The notes: generated by a model not told the origin, from the letters alone. A DNA stretch of 6,617 nucleotides from an uncultured Verrucomicrobiales bacterium (GCA_937969125.1 CALBVA010000104.1:1-6617), one strand, 5' to 3'; counted from the first letter of the stretch, positions 1 to 6,056 are shown. A program made the numbers and translations.

Positions 1-858
1 GTCCACTCCGAAGCCGGGCTCTGGGCTGGCAATCAACTCCTCAAACGCGGGCAGAAAGTCGGCGTCGATTTTGAGGACTGGTTCTCCGAAGACCTTCCGG
101 AAGCGGACCGCATTGGACGGCCCGTCAAGGAACTGAAGGCACTCGAAAAAAGCATCCTCCAACAAGCTTCCCCGCAATTCGCCACCACCGATGCCATGGC
201 GAAGGAGCTTCAGAAAGCGGCAGGCACTTCCACCACCCCGCTCACCATCCCCAATGCCTTCCCTTGGTCCAAGGCTCCCGAGCACCGCAAAGGATCTCCA
301 CCGCTAAAGCTCTACTGGTTCTCCCAGACCATCGGCCCGAAACGCGGACTCGAGGAACTCGCCACCGCACTGGAAGCTGTCACCGGCGACTACGAACTCC
401 ACCTCCTCGGCGCGCTGCGAAACTACAAAGACTGGTTTGAAACGACCTTCGCAAAATCACGCGATCACGTCATCGTCCATGAGCCAGTTTCCAATGCCGA
501 CCTCCCCGGGGTCAGCGCACAGTTCGATGTCGGGCTCGCCCTGGAAATCCCGCACTGTCCGAACCGCGACGTCACCGCGACCAATAAAATCTTCGAATAC
601 CTCCGCTGTGGACTCGGCGTCATCGCCACCGACACCGCCGGTCAAAAGGAAGTGATGGCAGCCTGCCCCGAGGCCGGTGAGATCATCCCCGCCTTCGATT
701 CCGCCGCTCTCACCGTGGCCATCCAGCGACTGATCGATAATCCCACCCTCATTCCTGAAATCAAAAAAGCCGCTCTCCATGCTGCTGAGCACACCTGGGC
801 CTGGGAGAAATTTTCGCCCCGGGTCGGCAGCGCGTTGAAGGGGGCCTTGAAAGACTGA
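1..858 (+). CDS. GT-B fold glycosyltransferase (family 4-like), 5' end outside window
   Basis: The frame is open from the first base of the window, so the 285 visible codons are the C-terminal part of a longer protein; the ATG at 196 is internal. By family it transfers a sugar from a nucleotide-sugar donor, probably in the cytoplasm during surface glycan or LPS assembly. Visible residues 1-32 (VHSEAGLWAGNQLLKRG, then VDFEDWFSEDL) resemble the end of a GT-B N-terminal domain. Residues 105-124 (LYWFSQTIGPKRGLEEL) look like the opening strand and glycine-rich loop of the C-terminal Rossmann domain. Residues 195-211 (NKIFEYLRCGLGVIATD) match the donor-binding stretch of GT4 enzymes, with its conserved Glu. 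The next gene, also a glycosyltransferase, starts two bases after this stop, so they are probably co-transcribed. Donor and acceptor cannot be told from the sequence. Confidence 0.85.
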   Translation, partial: VHSEAGLWAGNQLLKRGQKVGVDFEDWFSEDLPEADRIGRPVKELKALEKSILQQASPQFATTDAMAKELQKAAGTSTTPLTIPNAFPWSKAPEHRKGSPPLKLYWFSQTIGPKRGLEELATALEAVTGDYELHLLGALRNYKDWFETTFAKSRDHVIVHEPVSNADLPGVSAQFDVGLALEIPHCPNRDVTATNKIFEYLRCGLGVIATDTAGQKEVMAACPEAGEIIPAFDSAALTVAIQRLIDNPTLIPEIKKAALHAAEHTWAWEKFSPRVGSALKGALKD

Positions 859-860
859 TC

Positions 861-1817
861 ATGAATTCCACCCTCCAGATCAACCTCGCTCCGAGTGACT
901 ATCGCCTCGCGAAATACCTCCTCCCGCATCAGGTCGAGACCTGGAAGGATCAGGTCGATGAGATCCTCCTCATCGTCGATCTCCATCGCAGTGCCGGACG
1001 CTTCGGCGCGAATTGGGAGGAGGGAAAGATTGCCCTCTTCAAGATCATAGAAGAACTCGGCGATGCCGTCCGCGTCGCCGAGGTGGACTACTCCGAGGCC
1101 GCCAAGCAACGCTGCGCCGGCAAGTGGACCGGCGGCCGCCCCATCAGCGAAAAGGACTTTCGCGGCGGCCCCTCCTACGCCTACTTCTTCGGCCTGACCG
1201 AAGCGAAGGGCCGCTATATCTTCCACGCCGATGCCGACATCTTCTTCGGAGGGCGTGACCCAAAATGGCTCGCCAAGGCCATCGAGTTCTACGAAGCCAA
1301 TGAGGACATCCTCTTCCTCGGACCGCACTCCGGGAAACCTACCAAAGACGGCCGACTTCTCACCCTCCCACATGAGCAGGATCAGCGCGCCGTCAATGGC
1401 ACCCGCTTTGATTTCATGAGCACCCGCGTCTTCATGATCGACTACGAACGCTTTCTTCAGCAAATCTCGTACTTCGAGCCAAAGCGCCCCTCCCTCCGCT
1501 CCCGCATTAAGGCAAAAGTCGAGGGCAACGCCGCCTGGGATCTCCCCGAACACTGGATGAGCGATGCCATGAATGCCTCCGGCATGTGCCGCTACGAATT
1601 CACCGGCGAGGACCCTGGCATGTGGTCGCTCCACCCGCCTTACCGCTGTCCCGAGTTCTTCGAAAAACTCCCCGACCTCGTCGCCATGGTCGAAGACGAC
1701 TCCCTCCCCGAAGCCCAACTCGGCAACCACGACGTCAGCGATGCCCTCATCGACTGGTCAGACGCCAAACGCCTCATCCGCGAGAACCGCTGGTGGAAGC
1801 GGCTTCTGAAGAAATAG
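861..1817 (+). CDS. GT-A fold (family 2-like) glycosyltransferase
   Basis: This 318-residue protein is probably a nucleotide-sugar glycosyltransferase. After an N-terminal strand (EILLIVDLHRS, 34-44), a helix leads into GRYIFHADADIFFGG (117-131). D124-A-D126 is the DxD-type motif that binds the divalent metal and sugar diphosphate in GT-A enzymes. A downstream acidic and aromatic stretch (LPEHWMSDAMNASG, 228-241) sits where the catalytic base and acceptor loop usually lie; that reading is inference. The C-terminus (ENRWWKRLLKK) is strongly basic and aromatic and could touch the inner membrane. There is no signal peptide or membrane segment. The ATG at 861 follows the previous stop by two bases with no good ribosome site, suggesting translational coupling. 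N- and C-terminal parts look divergent from textbook GT2 enzymes, so the exact family is uncertain. Confidence 0.75.
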   Translation: MNSTLQINLAPSDYRLAKYLLPHQVETWKDQVDEILLIVDLHRSAGRFGANWEEGKIALFKIIEELGDAVRVAEVDYSEAAKQRCAGKWTGGRPISEKDFRGGPSYAYFFGLTEAKGRYIFHADADIFFGGRDPKWLAKAIEFYEANEDILFLGPHSGKPTKDGRLLTLPHEQDQRAVNGTRFDFMSTRVFMIDYERFLQQISYFEPKRPSLRSRIKAKVEGNAAWDLPEHWMSDAMNASGMCRYEFTGEDPGMWSLHPPYRCPEFFEKLPDLVAMVEDDSLPEAQLGNHDVSDALIDWSDAKRLIRENRWWKRLLKK

Positions 1818-1825
1818 CCATCTTC

Positions 1826-1839
1826 GGAACAATTGTTCC
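1826..1839. repeat. 14-bp perfect palindrome GGAACAATTGTTCC
   Basis: A perfect 14-bp palindrome lies nine bases after the glycosyltransferase stop. In RNA it could form only a 5-bp stem with an AAUU loop. It is followed by TGAAAATCTTTG rather than a clean T-run, so it is a poor intrinsic terminator. A dimeric regulator site is equally possible. Confidence 0.45.
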
Positions 1840-1869
1840 TGAAAATCTTTGATCAGAGTCGACAACAAG

Positions 1870-1884
1870 ATCGACTCAGTCGAT
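1870..1884. repeat. inverted repeat ATCGACT-C-AGTCGAT
   Basis: Two perfect 7-bp arms surround a single C. Related GTCGAC and TCGAT words occur nearby (1858-1863 and 1901-1905), so the same motif seems to recur through the gap. Its symmetry suits a dimeric DNA-binding protein; its function is unknown. Confidence 0.45.
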
Positions 1885-1908
1885 ACTTGAATAGAAACAA
1901 TCGATTTA

Positions 1909-1927
1909 GGTGATTTTAAAAATCACC
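1909..1927. repeat. inverted repeat GGTGATTTT-A-AAAATCACC upstream of the lipid cassette
   Basis: Two perfect 9-bp arms surround one A and end 13 bases before the ATG at 1941. Allowing one bulged C, the symmetry extends outward by another A-T and T-A pair (1907-1930). The position suits an operator, or an RNA hairpin close to the start codon. There is no T-run after it, so it is not a terminator. Confidence 0.5.
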
Positions 1928-1940
1928 CTACGGTTATGGC

Positions 1941-2582
1941 ATGTCAGAGATCAACGACCGCCGACCGCTCAGAACCCGCACCCAGGGTTGGGTTCACAAG
2001 AGCACCCTGCTACTCCTTAAAACCGGCATCACCCCCAATCAGGTTTCTCTCCTGAGTATCGTCTTCGCGGTCGGCGGTGCTACCGCGTTTTTCTTCAGCC
2101 ACGATCACCCCATCCTCCTGCTCGGAGCGATAGCTGGAATCCAACTCCGCCTGATCGCCAACATGATGGACGGCCTTCTTGCCATCGAAGGCGGTCGGGC
2201 AACTTCCAGCGGCCCACTTTATAACGAGGTCCCGGATCGCTTCACCGACATGCTGTTGCTGGCCTCCGCAGGATATGCCACCGGCTCATCGGTTGGGATC
2301 ATTGCGGGTTGGCTAGCCGTTTGCGGTGCATTAATGACCGCCTGCATCCGCATGCACGGCGCGAGCCTCACCTCCGGCACACATGATTTTGGCGGCCCTT
2401 TCGCGAAGCCACAACGAATGTTCGCCCTCACCGTGGCTGCACTCCTCACTTTAGTGACCGGCCATTGGATCATCCTCACCGTTTCATTGGTTCTCATTGC
2501 CACTGGAACTTACCTGACCTTTTTTCTCAGAACCCAGCGCCTTGCCAAGAAGCTAGCAAAAAAACCGGAGGTGGCGTCATGA
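1941..2582 (+). CDS. CDP-alcohol phosphatidyltransferase, YnbA-like
   Basis: This 213-residue integral inner-membrane enzyme should move a phosphatidyl group from CDP-diacylglycerol onto an alcohol. ITPNQVSLLSIV (30-41) is the usual first conserved element. The catalytic region is N74-M-M-D77-G78-L-L-A81, then G91-P-L-Y-N95-E-V-P-D99-R-F-T-D103. Compared with the family pattern DxxDGxxAR...GxxxDxxxD, the first and third Asp are Asn and the Arg after A81 is Ile. As I recall it, E. coli YnbA also carries the two Asn, and it has a GPF-K-R element similar to GGPFAKPQRM (151-160) here. About five or six hydrophobic segments are visible, and the C-terminus is lysine-rich. The stop overlaps the next start as ATGA. 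The ATG at 1941 has no clear SD; an out-of-frame ATG lies at 1936. The alcohol acceptor is unknown. Confidence 0.85.
   Translation: MSEINDRRPLRTRTQGWVHKSTLLLLKTGITPNQVSLLSIVFAVGGATAFFFSHDHPILLLGAIAGIQLRLIANMMDGLLAIEGGRATSSGPLYNEVPDRFTDMLLLASAGYATGSSVGIIAGWLAVCGALMTACIRMHGASLTSGTHDFGGPFAKPQRMFALTVAALLTLVTGHWIILTVSLVLIATGTYLTFFLRTQRLAKKLAKKPEVAS
2567..2572 (+). promoter_or_regulatory. Shine-Dalgarno site GGAGGT deciding the acyltransferase start
   Basis: GGAGGT lies six bases ahead of the ATG at 2579, inside the last codons of the phosphatidyltransferase gene. It is the only strong ribosome site before any start in the window. It selects 2579 over an upstream in-frame ATG at 2465, which would overlap the previous gene by 118 bases. 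Confidence 0.75.
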
Positions 2583-3166
2583 TTGCCAATCTCACTGCGC
2601 TGGCGATTCGTTTGTTTACCGGCGTGAGGCAGATGCAGAGCGATGATTTAAAACTCCCGCGGAAGGTCTTCTTCGCCCGTCATCAAAGTCACTTCGATAC
2701 CCTGATAATCTGGGCCGCCCTCCCGCAGGGAGAACGCCAAAAGCTCCGACCAGTCGCGGCACTCGATTACTGGGGAAAGACCCGCCTCCGCCGTTGGTTC
2801 GCCTGCTCCGTCCTGCGCGCCCTTCTCATTGATCGAAATCCCAAATGCTCCCGGACCGAACACCCACTCGCTCCTATGCGAAAGGCTCTCGATGCCGGTG
2901 ACTCCCTACTGATCTTCCCGGAAGGCAAACGGGAGACCGCCGTTAATGTCGGAGACTTCAAGTCCGGTATTTACCACCTCGCTCGGCACCAGGAGCGCAT
3001 CAACTTCCTCCCGGTCCATCTCGAAAATCTCGGCCGCATCCTGCCACGCGGCGAGATGCTCCCTCTCCCCGTCATCGCCCGTCTCGAACTTCACCCCGCA
3101 CTCTCTCTTCGCGATCACGAAACCCGCATCTCCTTCCTAACCCGCTGCCGCGAGGCCGCCCTCTAA
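2579..3166 (+). CDS. PlsC-like 1-acylglycerol-3-phosphate / lysophospholipid acyltransferase
   Basis: This 195-residue protein should acylate a lysophosphatidate-type acceptor to give phosphatidic acid, at the cytoplasmic face of the inner membrane. The HX4D catalytic motif is RHQSHFD, with H35 and D40. ALLIDRNP (81-88) fits acyltransferase block II, FPEGKR (113-118) is block III with Lys in place of the usual Thr, and INFLPVHL (141-148) is block IV. The protein is shorter than typical PlsC (about 240 residues) and has only one weakly hydrophobic N-terminal segment, like compact acyltransferases found beside YnbA- and YnbB-type genes. Its start overlaps the previous stop by four bases (ATGA) and has a good SD. 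The next gene begins 12 bases after its stop. Acyl donor (acyl-ACP or acyl-CoA) and acceptor cannot be read from sequence. Confidence 0.85.
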   Translation: MIANLTALAIRLFTGVRQMQSDDLKLPRKVFFARHQSHFDTLIIWAALPQGERQKLRPVAALDYWGKTRLRRWFACSVLRALLIDRNPKCSRTEHPLAPMRKALDAGDSLLIFPEGKRETAVNVGDFKSGIYHLARHQERINFLPVHLENLGRILPRGEMLPLPVIARLELHPALSLRDHETRISFLTRCREAAL

Positions 3167-3178
3167 CAGTCCAAAATC

Positions 3179-4135
3179 ATGCCTACCGAATTAATCCACG
3201 TTCTCCTTGCCCTTTTCACAACCCTCTCGTTTGCCTCGATCATCGCCTGGCTGATCGGGCGAAAACACCAATCCGACACGGTCACCAACCTCAAATCACG
3301 CATCAAATCGTGGTGGGTCATGGTAGCGGTCTTCTCAGTCGCACTGGCGCTGGGACCAATGGCCAATGTCGTCCTCTTCGCTTTGATTTCATTCTGCGCG
3401 CTGAGAGAATTTGTCACCCTCACGCCGACTTCGCGTTCGGACCATCGCGTTCTCTTCTGGGCCTTCTTTGTCATCACCCCGATTCAATATATCCTCGTCG
3501 CGATCAATTGGTATGGACTCTCCAGCATCTTCATCCCGGTCTATGGTTTTATCTTCCTACCCGTCCGCCGTGTCCTCGCCGGTGACCATGAGAACTTCCT
3601 CGTAAATGTGGCCCGCCTGCAATGGGGACTACTTGTCTGTGTTTATTTCATCAGTCATATGCCCCTCATCATGCAGCTCCCCGTCGTCGGCTTTGAAGGA
3701 AAGGAGGCGCTCCTTCTCCTCTTCCTCGTCATCTGTGTGCAGGCCAGCGACGTCCTGCAATACGTCTGGGGGAAGCTCTGTGGAAAGCGCCCCATCGCTC
3801 CCACGATTAGCCCAAACAAAACGGTCGAAGGCTTCATCGGCGGGATTGGCTCCACCACCCTCATCGGTGGAGCACTCTCCGTCATCACCCCCTTCAACTT
3901 CTGGCAGGGGGCAATGATGACCCTCGTCGTATGTCTGGCCGGCTTTCTCGGTGGACTCGTCATGTCGGCCATCAAACGCGATCTCGGAGCAAAGGACTGG
4001 GGCGACGCCATCCCAGGCCACGGCGGTTTTATGGATCGCATTGATTCCCTCTGCTTCGCAGCCCCACTCTATTTCCACCTCGTTAACTTCTACTTTACCG
4101 AGGGAATCCCAGTCGGGCCAATCTATGGATTCTAG
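3179..4135 (+). CDS. cdsA: phosphatidate cytidylyltransferase (CDP-diglyceride synthase), YnbB-like
   Basis: This 318-residue multi-pass inner-membrane enzyme should convert phosphatidic acid and CTP to CDP-diacylglycerol. The full CdsA signature is present at 263-289: S263-A-I-K-R-D, then AKD (271-273), then GHGGFMDRID (280-289). Upstream are the family elements SDVLQYVWGKLCGKRP (190-205) and SPNKTVEG (211-218). I count about eight hydrophobic segments, starting with 6-26. Its product is the substrate of the phosphatidyltransferase two genes upstream, and its substrate is the product of the acyltransferase just before it. The DVLQYVWGK form and the gene order point to the YnbB branch, so this is probably a pathway-specific paralogue rather than the essential cdsA. 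No SD precedes the ATG. The TAG stop lies inside a CTAG that borders an inserted repeat element. Confidence 0.9.
   Translation: MPTELIHVLLALFTTLSFASIIAWLIGRKHQSDTVTNLKSRIKSWWVMVAVFSVALALGPMANVVLFALISFCALREFVTLTPTSRSDHRVLFWAFFVITPIQYILVAINWYGLSSIFIPVYGFIFLPVRRVLAGDHENFLVNVARLQWGLLVCVYFISHMPLIMQLPVVGFEGKEALLLLFLVICVQASDVLQYVWGKLCGKRPIAPTISPNKTVEGFIGGIGSTTLIGGALSVITPFNFWQGAMMTLVVCLAGFLGGLVMSAIKRDLGAKDWGDAIPGHGGFMDRIDSLCFAAPLYFHLVNFYFTEGIPVGPIYGF
4132..4135. repeat. left CTAG, putative target-site duplication
   Basis: This CTAG directly borders the left inverted repeat and matches the copy at 4294-4297. Bases 4133-4135 are the stop codon of the cytidylyltransferase. Removing one CTAG and the element leaves the same stop, so insertion would have been neutral for the protein. 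Confidence 0.5.
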
Positions 4136-4293
4136 TGCTCCGAAAAACTTAAACTGGTGGATAGATCTGCTGGAGATTTTTGGGAGCGTAAGGAGGAAGT
4201 CTTTCAGTGAATCGGGATTCTTAGAAAGGATGACGACGCGGCGATCGCGAAAATACACAAGGAGATATTCGTCAGTTTAAGGTTTTCGGAGCA
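4136..4293. mobile_element. 158-bp MITE-like element with 21-bp terminal inverted repeats
   Basis: The left end (4136-4156, TGCTCCGAAAAACTTAAACT then G) and the right end (4273-4293) are inverted copies matching at 20 of 21 positions, differing at 4147/4282. CTAG lies directly outside each end (4132-4135 and 4294-4297), as a 4-bp target duplication would. Because CTAG is itself a palindrome, it could instead be the outer part of a 25-bp repeat. The interior is not palindromic, so this is not a simple hairpin. It is too short for a transposase and looks like a non-autonomous element or an internally deleted insertion sequence; four-base C(T/A)AG-type targets are known among IS5-group elements. 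The left CTAG includes the stop of the cytidylyltransferase gene, so that gene stays intact. A minus-strand frame of 47 codons crosses the element without a stop. Confidence 0.65.
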
Positions 4294-4297
4294 CTAG
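4294..4297. repeat. right CTAG, putative target-site duplication
   Basis: This is the second copy of the CTAG bordering the MITE-like element. With only four bases, chance or membership in the inverted repeat itself cannot be excluded. Confidence 0.45.
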
Positions 4298-4448
4298 CAA
4301 CGATCATATTCTCCATCGCGTATACCTTTCGTCGCACATGGCTATCGTCATTCTCAGCTTCTGTTGATGATTCAGATTTCCAGTTGAAGTAAAACCAGAC
4401 GGTGTTTCCTTTCTTGTTGGGAATTCCCTACCTCTCCCACCTCTGCTA
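4298..4448. other. gene-free leader before the hydrolase lipoprotein gene
   Basis: Together with the MITE-like element this makes a 313-base interval without a gene. I see no convincing ORF, RNA gene or terminator here. The one symmetrical element is the 10-bp palindrome GGGAATTCCC at 4419-4428, which ends 20 bases before the ATG at 4449. No promoter hexamer pair was good enough to call, although one is expected because the gene is far from its upstream neighbour. Confidence 0.4.
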
Positions 4449-5246
4449 ATGCTTCCCCTCCGCCTGACTTTTTACCTCTTCATTGGCTTACTCCCCTCTT
4501 GCGCTCCCACTCCCCGTCAGTCGATGGCTGAATTCAAGACCCCCGGAAAGCTCGTTCTGCAAAACAAAAGCCACCTTCAGCTCTACGAATCGAAAAAAGT
4601 GAGCCGCAAAGCACGCCCGGTAATCTTTGTTCACGGATCACCCGGAAAGGCCGGACACTGGAGCCGCTATCTCAGCGACCCGGAACTCACGAAGCGATTT
4701 CACCTCATCGCCTACGACCGCCCCGGCTTCGGCCAATCGTCCAAATCGGTCAAGAGCCTCCCGGCACAAATCAAAGCACTCGGAGAGATTCTCCAAAAAC
4801 AAGACCAGCCGGCGATCCTCGTTGGACATTCCCTGGGAGGAGCCATCGTCCTTGGAGCCGCGGCCCGCTATCCAAATCAGGTTCACTCCATCATCACCAT
4901 CGCTCCCTCCGTAGAGCCGCGATCCAATCATGTCTTCCGGGTCAATGCAGCCCTGCGCTACAGCGGACTCGGCTGGCTCCTATTCCCGCCCTGGCGAAAC
5001 TCCCACCGTGAAGTCGTCACCCTCCTCCCCACCCGTCCGGACCTCCAGCACGAACTACCAAAAGTCACCGTCCCCGTCACCATCATCCAAGGAGTCCGCG
5101 ACAAACTCGTCCCATCCACCAATATCGCCTTACTCGAAAAAAACCTCACCGCCAGCCGAGTGAAAGCGATCACCCTGCCCAATGAGGGACACTTTATTCC
5201 CTGGCGGCAATTTAACCTGGTCAAAAATCTTCTCTTACAGAAGTAG
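4449..5246 (+). CDS. alpha/beta-hydrolase lipoprotein
   Basis: This 265-residue serine hydrolase appears to be lipid-anchored. The N-terminus (MLPLRLTFYLFIGLLPSC) is a lipoprotein signal peptide with lipobox LPSC; C18 would be lipidated and the mature protein exported. Catalytic parts are all present: HGSPG (62-66) for the oxyanion hole, YDRPGFGQS (89-97), nucleophile elbow GHSLGG (126-131) with S128, the acid D218 in QGVRDKLVP, and H248 in NEGHFIPW. Residues 160-205 form the variable cap and carry WLLFPPW. The length is normal for a single-domain esterase, lipase or acyltransferase-type hydrolase. The ATG at 4449 is chosen because it supplies the signal peptide; there is no SD. The substrate is unknown. 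Lying after a lipid cassette it might act on lipids, but a 313-base gap argues for its own transcript. Confidence 0.88.
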   Translation: MLPLRLTFYLFIGLLPSCAPTPRQSMAEFKTPGKLVLQNKSHLQLYESKKVSRKARPVIFVHGSPGKAGHWSRYLSDPELTKRFHLIAYDRPGFGQSSKSVKSLPAQIKALGEILQKQDQPAILVGHSLGGAIVLGAAARYPNQVHSIITIAPSVEPRSNHVFRVNAALRYSGLGWLLFPPWRNSHREVVTLLPTRPDLQHELPKVTVPVTIIQGVRDKLVPSTNIALLEKNLTASRVKAITLPNEGHFIPWRQFNLVKNLLLQK

Positions 5247-5417
5247 AACCCCGGGGATTACTACAATCTGCCCCTCCTCAACTCGCTCTAAATTTCATAG
5301 CAAATGTCGAGTATCCCCATATCCTGGCAAAGACGACCATCGTTACTTGTTCTTTTTTTGCCGGATTAGTAATTGATTTTTTTGCCTAACGACTGACCGA
5401 TCCACTCACTCATCAAC
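5247..5417. other. gene-free interval between the hydrolase and the exported pair
   Basis: No gene is visible in these 171 bases. The start has the 8-bp palindrome CCCCGGGG (5249-5256), which lacks a following T-run. Two identical TTTTTTTGCC words occur at 5353-5362 and 5377-5386, in the part where a promoter for the next gene would lie. A TTGTTC/TAATTG pair at 17-base spacing (5347-5352 and 5370-5375) is too weak to call a promoter. Confidence 0.35.
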
Positions 5418-6056
5418 ATGACTCGACTCATTCCAGCTCTTACGGCGATACTCTCATCTCTTTTGATTCCCTGCCTTCTCCTCAGTGGATGCTCTGATGA
5501 GGAACAGAAAGACATCACAATTAGAAAAAAAGAACCTGAGGATCAAACAGATCTGAAAGCTCTCATGTCGAGATTACGGAATGCGGTTCTCGAAGATGAC
5601 GATGAGACCGCCATTCCCATCGCCAAGAGGCTGTTCCCAACCCAGGAAACCTTGGCACTTTCATGCGTTTCTTCCGGTCATTCAGCTAGCTATCAATCGG
5701 TTTCGAAATGGCTGGAGCAAGTAAAACCCCGCAAACCAAAAGACTACCTACGGAACTTCCCCTTCAAAAGTTGGCAAACCGAAATCGTCATCAGCTCGAT
5801 GAGCGGAGAAGAACTCAAGGAAGCAACAGCAGACACCAGAAAAAAATCTGGGTTTCACAAGGAAGCATTTCGGCTTGCCCGGTCTGGATTCCTCAAAGCT
5901 TCAACCCAATTTCACTCAGTTGAATTCCGGAAACCGGGAGATCTTTTGGGACGGCGGTTCGAACTTTTTGTCTACGACCCTCAGAAAAAAGCATGGAAAA
6001 TGCTTGGCCCGATTTGGAGAATACTGAAATCTCCCCAGCAACAATTAAAAAGATGA
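5418..6056 (+). CDS. predicted lipoprotein of unknown family
   Basis: I do not recognise the family of this 212-residue protein. The N-terminus has a basic start (MTR), a long hydrophobic core and the lipobox LSGC, so C25 should be lipidated. Ser at +2 would favour the outer membrane under the E. coli sorting rule. A charged linker follows (DEEQKDITIRKKEPEDQTD, 27-45), then a helical-looking region (47-73) and a central domain with several Trp. The C-terminal VEFRKPGDLLGRRFELFVYD (168-187), followed by KKAWKMLGPIWRIL, looks like paired beta strands, as in small NTF2-like domains; this is a weak structural guess. Codon choice is more mixed and AT-richer than in genes 1-6. The stop overlaps the next start as ATGA, so the two products are probably made together. 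There is no SD before the ATG. Confidence 0.75.
   Translation: MTRLIPALTAILSSLLIPCLLLSGCSDEEQKDITIRKKEPEDQTDLKALMSRLRNAVLEDDDETAIPIAKRLFPTQETLALSCVSSGHSASYQSVSKWLEQVKPRKPKDYLRNFPFKSWQTEIVISSMSGEELKEATADTRKKSGFHKEAFRLARSGFLKASTQFHSVEFRKPGDLLGRRFELFVYDPQKKAWKMLGPIWRILKSPQQQLKR

Larger units (their letters stand above)
1818..1940. promoter_or_regulatory. palindrome-rich intergenic region ahead of the lipid cassette
   Basis: This AT-rich gap separates the glycosyltransferases from the lipid genes and must hold the leader of the downstream cassette if that cassette is transcribed separately. It contains three long inverted repeats, listed separately, plus the short palindromes TGATCA (1850-1855) and AATCGATT (1899-1906). 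A possible -35 hexamer TTGAAT (1887-1892) has no convincing -10 partner at normal spacing, so no promoter is called. Dense dyad symmetry of this kind is what operator sites look like, but no regulator is encoded in the window. Confidence 0.4.

Noticed and set aside
196..198. ATG at 196 as the start of the first glycosyltransferase
   Set aside because: The same frame is open back to base 1 and encodes conserved GT-B residues before this Met.
642..1730. A 362-codon open frame on the minus strand across both glycosyltransferase genes
   Set aside because: It is antisense to two genes with clear family motifs, and its composition is what strong third-position C bias produces on the opposite strand. 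No recognisable domain is encoded.
1826..1850. Intrinsic terminator after the glycosyltransferase pair
   Set aside because: The stem would be only 5 bp and no continuous T-run follows it.
1887..1917. Sigma-70 promoter with TTGAAT before the lipid cassette
   Set aside because: No acceptable -10 hexamer occurs at 16-18 base spacing.
2465..2578. Longer version of the acyltransferase starting at the ATG at 2465
   Set aside because: The extra 38 residues overlap the phosphatidyltransferase in another frame, and the ATG at 2579 has a good SD and an ATGA overlap.
3629..4258. A 209-codon minus-strand frame covering the end of the cytidylyltransferase gene
   Set aside because: Most of it is antisense to a gene with a complete family signature. 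Only the part inside the repeat element reads like protein, and that is reported separately.
5324..5362. Terminator hairpin GGCAAA...TTTGCC with T-run after the hydrolase gene
   Set aside because: The arms are short and far apart, the T-run is inside the arm rather than after it, and the site is far from the stop.
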